A stretch of DNA of 6,295 bases from Lachnospiraceae bacterium UBA6998 (GTDB lineage: Bacteria > Bacillota > Clostridia > Lachnospirales > Lachnospiraceae): contig DJXS01000119.1 of the NCBI GenBank assembly GCA_002448395.1, forward strand, positions 1 through 6,295, in the 5' to 3' direction. This document shows, one piece after another, positions 5,657 to 6,295 of the stretch (positions are counted from its first letter, which is position 1; each line of letters opens with the position of its first letter). A model generated the notes under the pieces. That model was not told the DNA's origin and searched no databases. It saw only the letters and a list, made by a program, of their open reading frames with translations. A program made the position numbers and the translations under genes.

Positions 5657-6295
5657 TCACCCTTCTTCGGTAGGAACGATCTCCACTGTTACCTTTACAG
5701 TGTCCAGTTCTCCTTCAGCCAGCTGCACTCCGTCAGGGAGGTAGTTAGCAATCTTGAAGTTCTTTGTCATGCTCCTGGTTCTTCCGCCGACATTGAGCTC
5801 CGCGGACGGAATACTGATCTCCGTCAGATTCTCAAGCACAGATCTCCTGCCTGCGACTGTTACCCTTCCGGGTTCCACAGTTGTCTCCCCTGTGAGCCTG
5901 TAGCCTTCAACCGGCGTTCCGGAGATCGCGATCTTGATGGGGATCTCCTTCTGCGCCAGAACTTCCACATTCACCATGACCTTGTCAATGTTCAGCGTCA
6001 GGTTCTTATCGATGTCGAGGTCTACACCGTCTTCGTCATAGAGGTGGATCTCCGCGTTTGTGCTGATGGAATTCTCCACGCCGGAGACATCCACAGTGAC
6101 GCCTGCGCTCTTAACTTTCTCGACCTCAGAGGCCGGGCCCTTCACGCGCACCTGGTTCTGTTCCATCGAGATACTGCCGATCTGGTAGCCGTCCGCCACA
6201 TTCCCGGTGACTGATGCCTCGATCGTAAAGCTCGCCTGCTCCTCATCTTCTATGCTCAGAAGCACGCTTTTTGAGGATCCGACGATGCTCGTAAT
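5657..6295 (-). CDS. cdaR: YbbR-repeat protein, CdaR-like regulator of c-di-AMP synthesis (C-terminal part)
   Basis: The frame is open to the right edge, so 212 C-terminal residues are present and the N-terminus is missing; a GTG at 6265 is not needed as a start. Two full YbbR repeats are visible. The first runs from about residue 22 to 112 of the visible part, with DGYQIGSISMEQNQVRVKGP. The second runs from about 115 to 207, with EGYRLTGETTVEPGRVTVAG. Each repeat is an all-beta unit of about 90 residues. In Firmicutes, CdaR is a membrane-anchored extracytoplasmic protein encoded next to the diadenylate cyclase gene cdaA, whose activity it modulates; the membrane helix would lie outside this window. 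The usual next gene, glmM, is not there: leuA follows after 33 nt. Repeat architecture is clear, but CdaR function is inferred, since cdaA cannot be seen. Confidence 0.8.
   Translation of the reverse strand: MTSIVGSSKSVLLSIEDEEQASFTIEASVTGNVADGYQIGSISMEQNQVRVKGPASEVEKVKSAGVTVDVSGVENSISTNAEIHLYDEDGVDLDIDKNLTLNIDKVMVNVEVLAQKEIPIKIAISGTPVEGYRLTGETTVEPGRVTVAGRRSVLENLTEISIPSAELNVGGRTRSMTKNFKIANYLPDGVQLAEGELDTVKVTVEIVPTEEG

Overview
The window is a stretch of conserved bacterial housekeeping genes, all read from the minus strand (right to left in these coordinates). Protein sequences suggest a Firmicute of class Clostridia, probably close to Lachnospiraceae. The signs are a short type-3 (archaeal/eukaryote-like) prolyl-tRNA synthetase, a 567-residue LeuA2-type isopropylmalate synthase, an HD-domain CCA-adding enzyme, a YbbR-repeat protein of the CdaR type, and the hup-rqcP pair. 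The family assignment rests on recalled protein style, not on a search. I see no phage, transposon, CRISPR, tRNA or rRNA sequence.

Layout in transcription order. (1) 6295-5657: C-terminal part of a YbbR-repeat (CdaR-like) protein, cut by the window edge. (2) 5623-3920: leuA, first step of leucine synthesis. (3) 3858-2425: proS. (4) 2313-982: cca, tRNA CCA-end synthesis and repair. Gaps between these four are 33, 61 and 111 nt, with no convincing terminator or promoter, so they may form one transcript. The proS-cca gap holds a 32-nt tandem repeat that starts on the proS stop codon. (5) 939-911: a near-consensus sigma-A promoter starts a new unit, hup (853-581), closed by an intrinsic terminator (514-483). 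(6) rqcP (466-188) begins only 16 nt past the terminator stem and has no visible promoter of its own. (7) The last 187 nt hold a possible 37-codon ORF, a dense group of 6-bp palindromes and the possible start of a further gene.

Functionally the window groups translation and nucleoid upkeep: tRNA charging (proS), tRNA maturation (cca), rescue of stalled 50S subunits (rqcP) and DNA packaging (hup). A c-di-AMP/cell-envelope regulator (cdaR) and leucine synthesis (leuA) lie upstream. The coding content is ordinary. The unusual signals are small and intergenic: two genes (hup and proS) are each followed by a degenerate tandem copy of their own 3' end with a period of 33 or 32 nt; rqcP sits directly behind a terminator; a palindrome lies on the hup -10 box; and the region after rqcP lacks the sporulation gene yabP often found there. 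I did not find evidence for a new multi-gene system.
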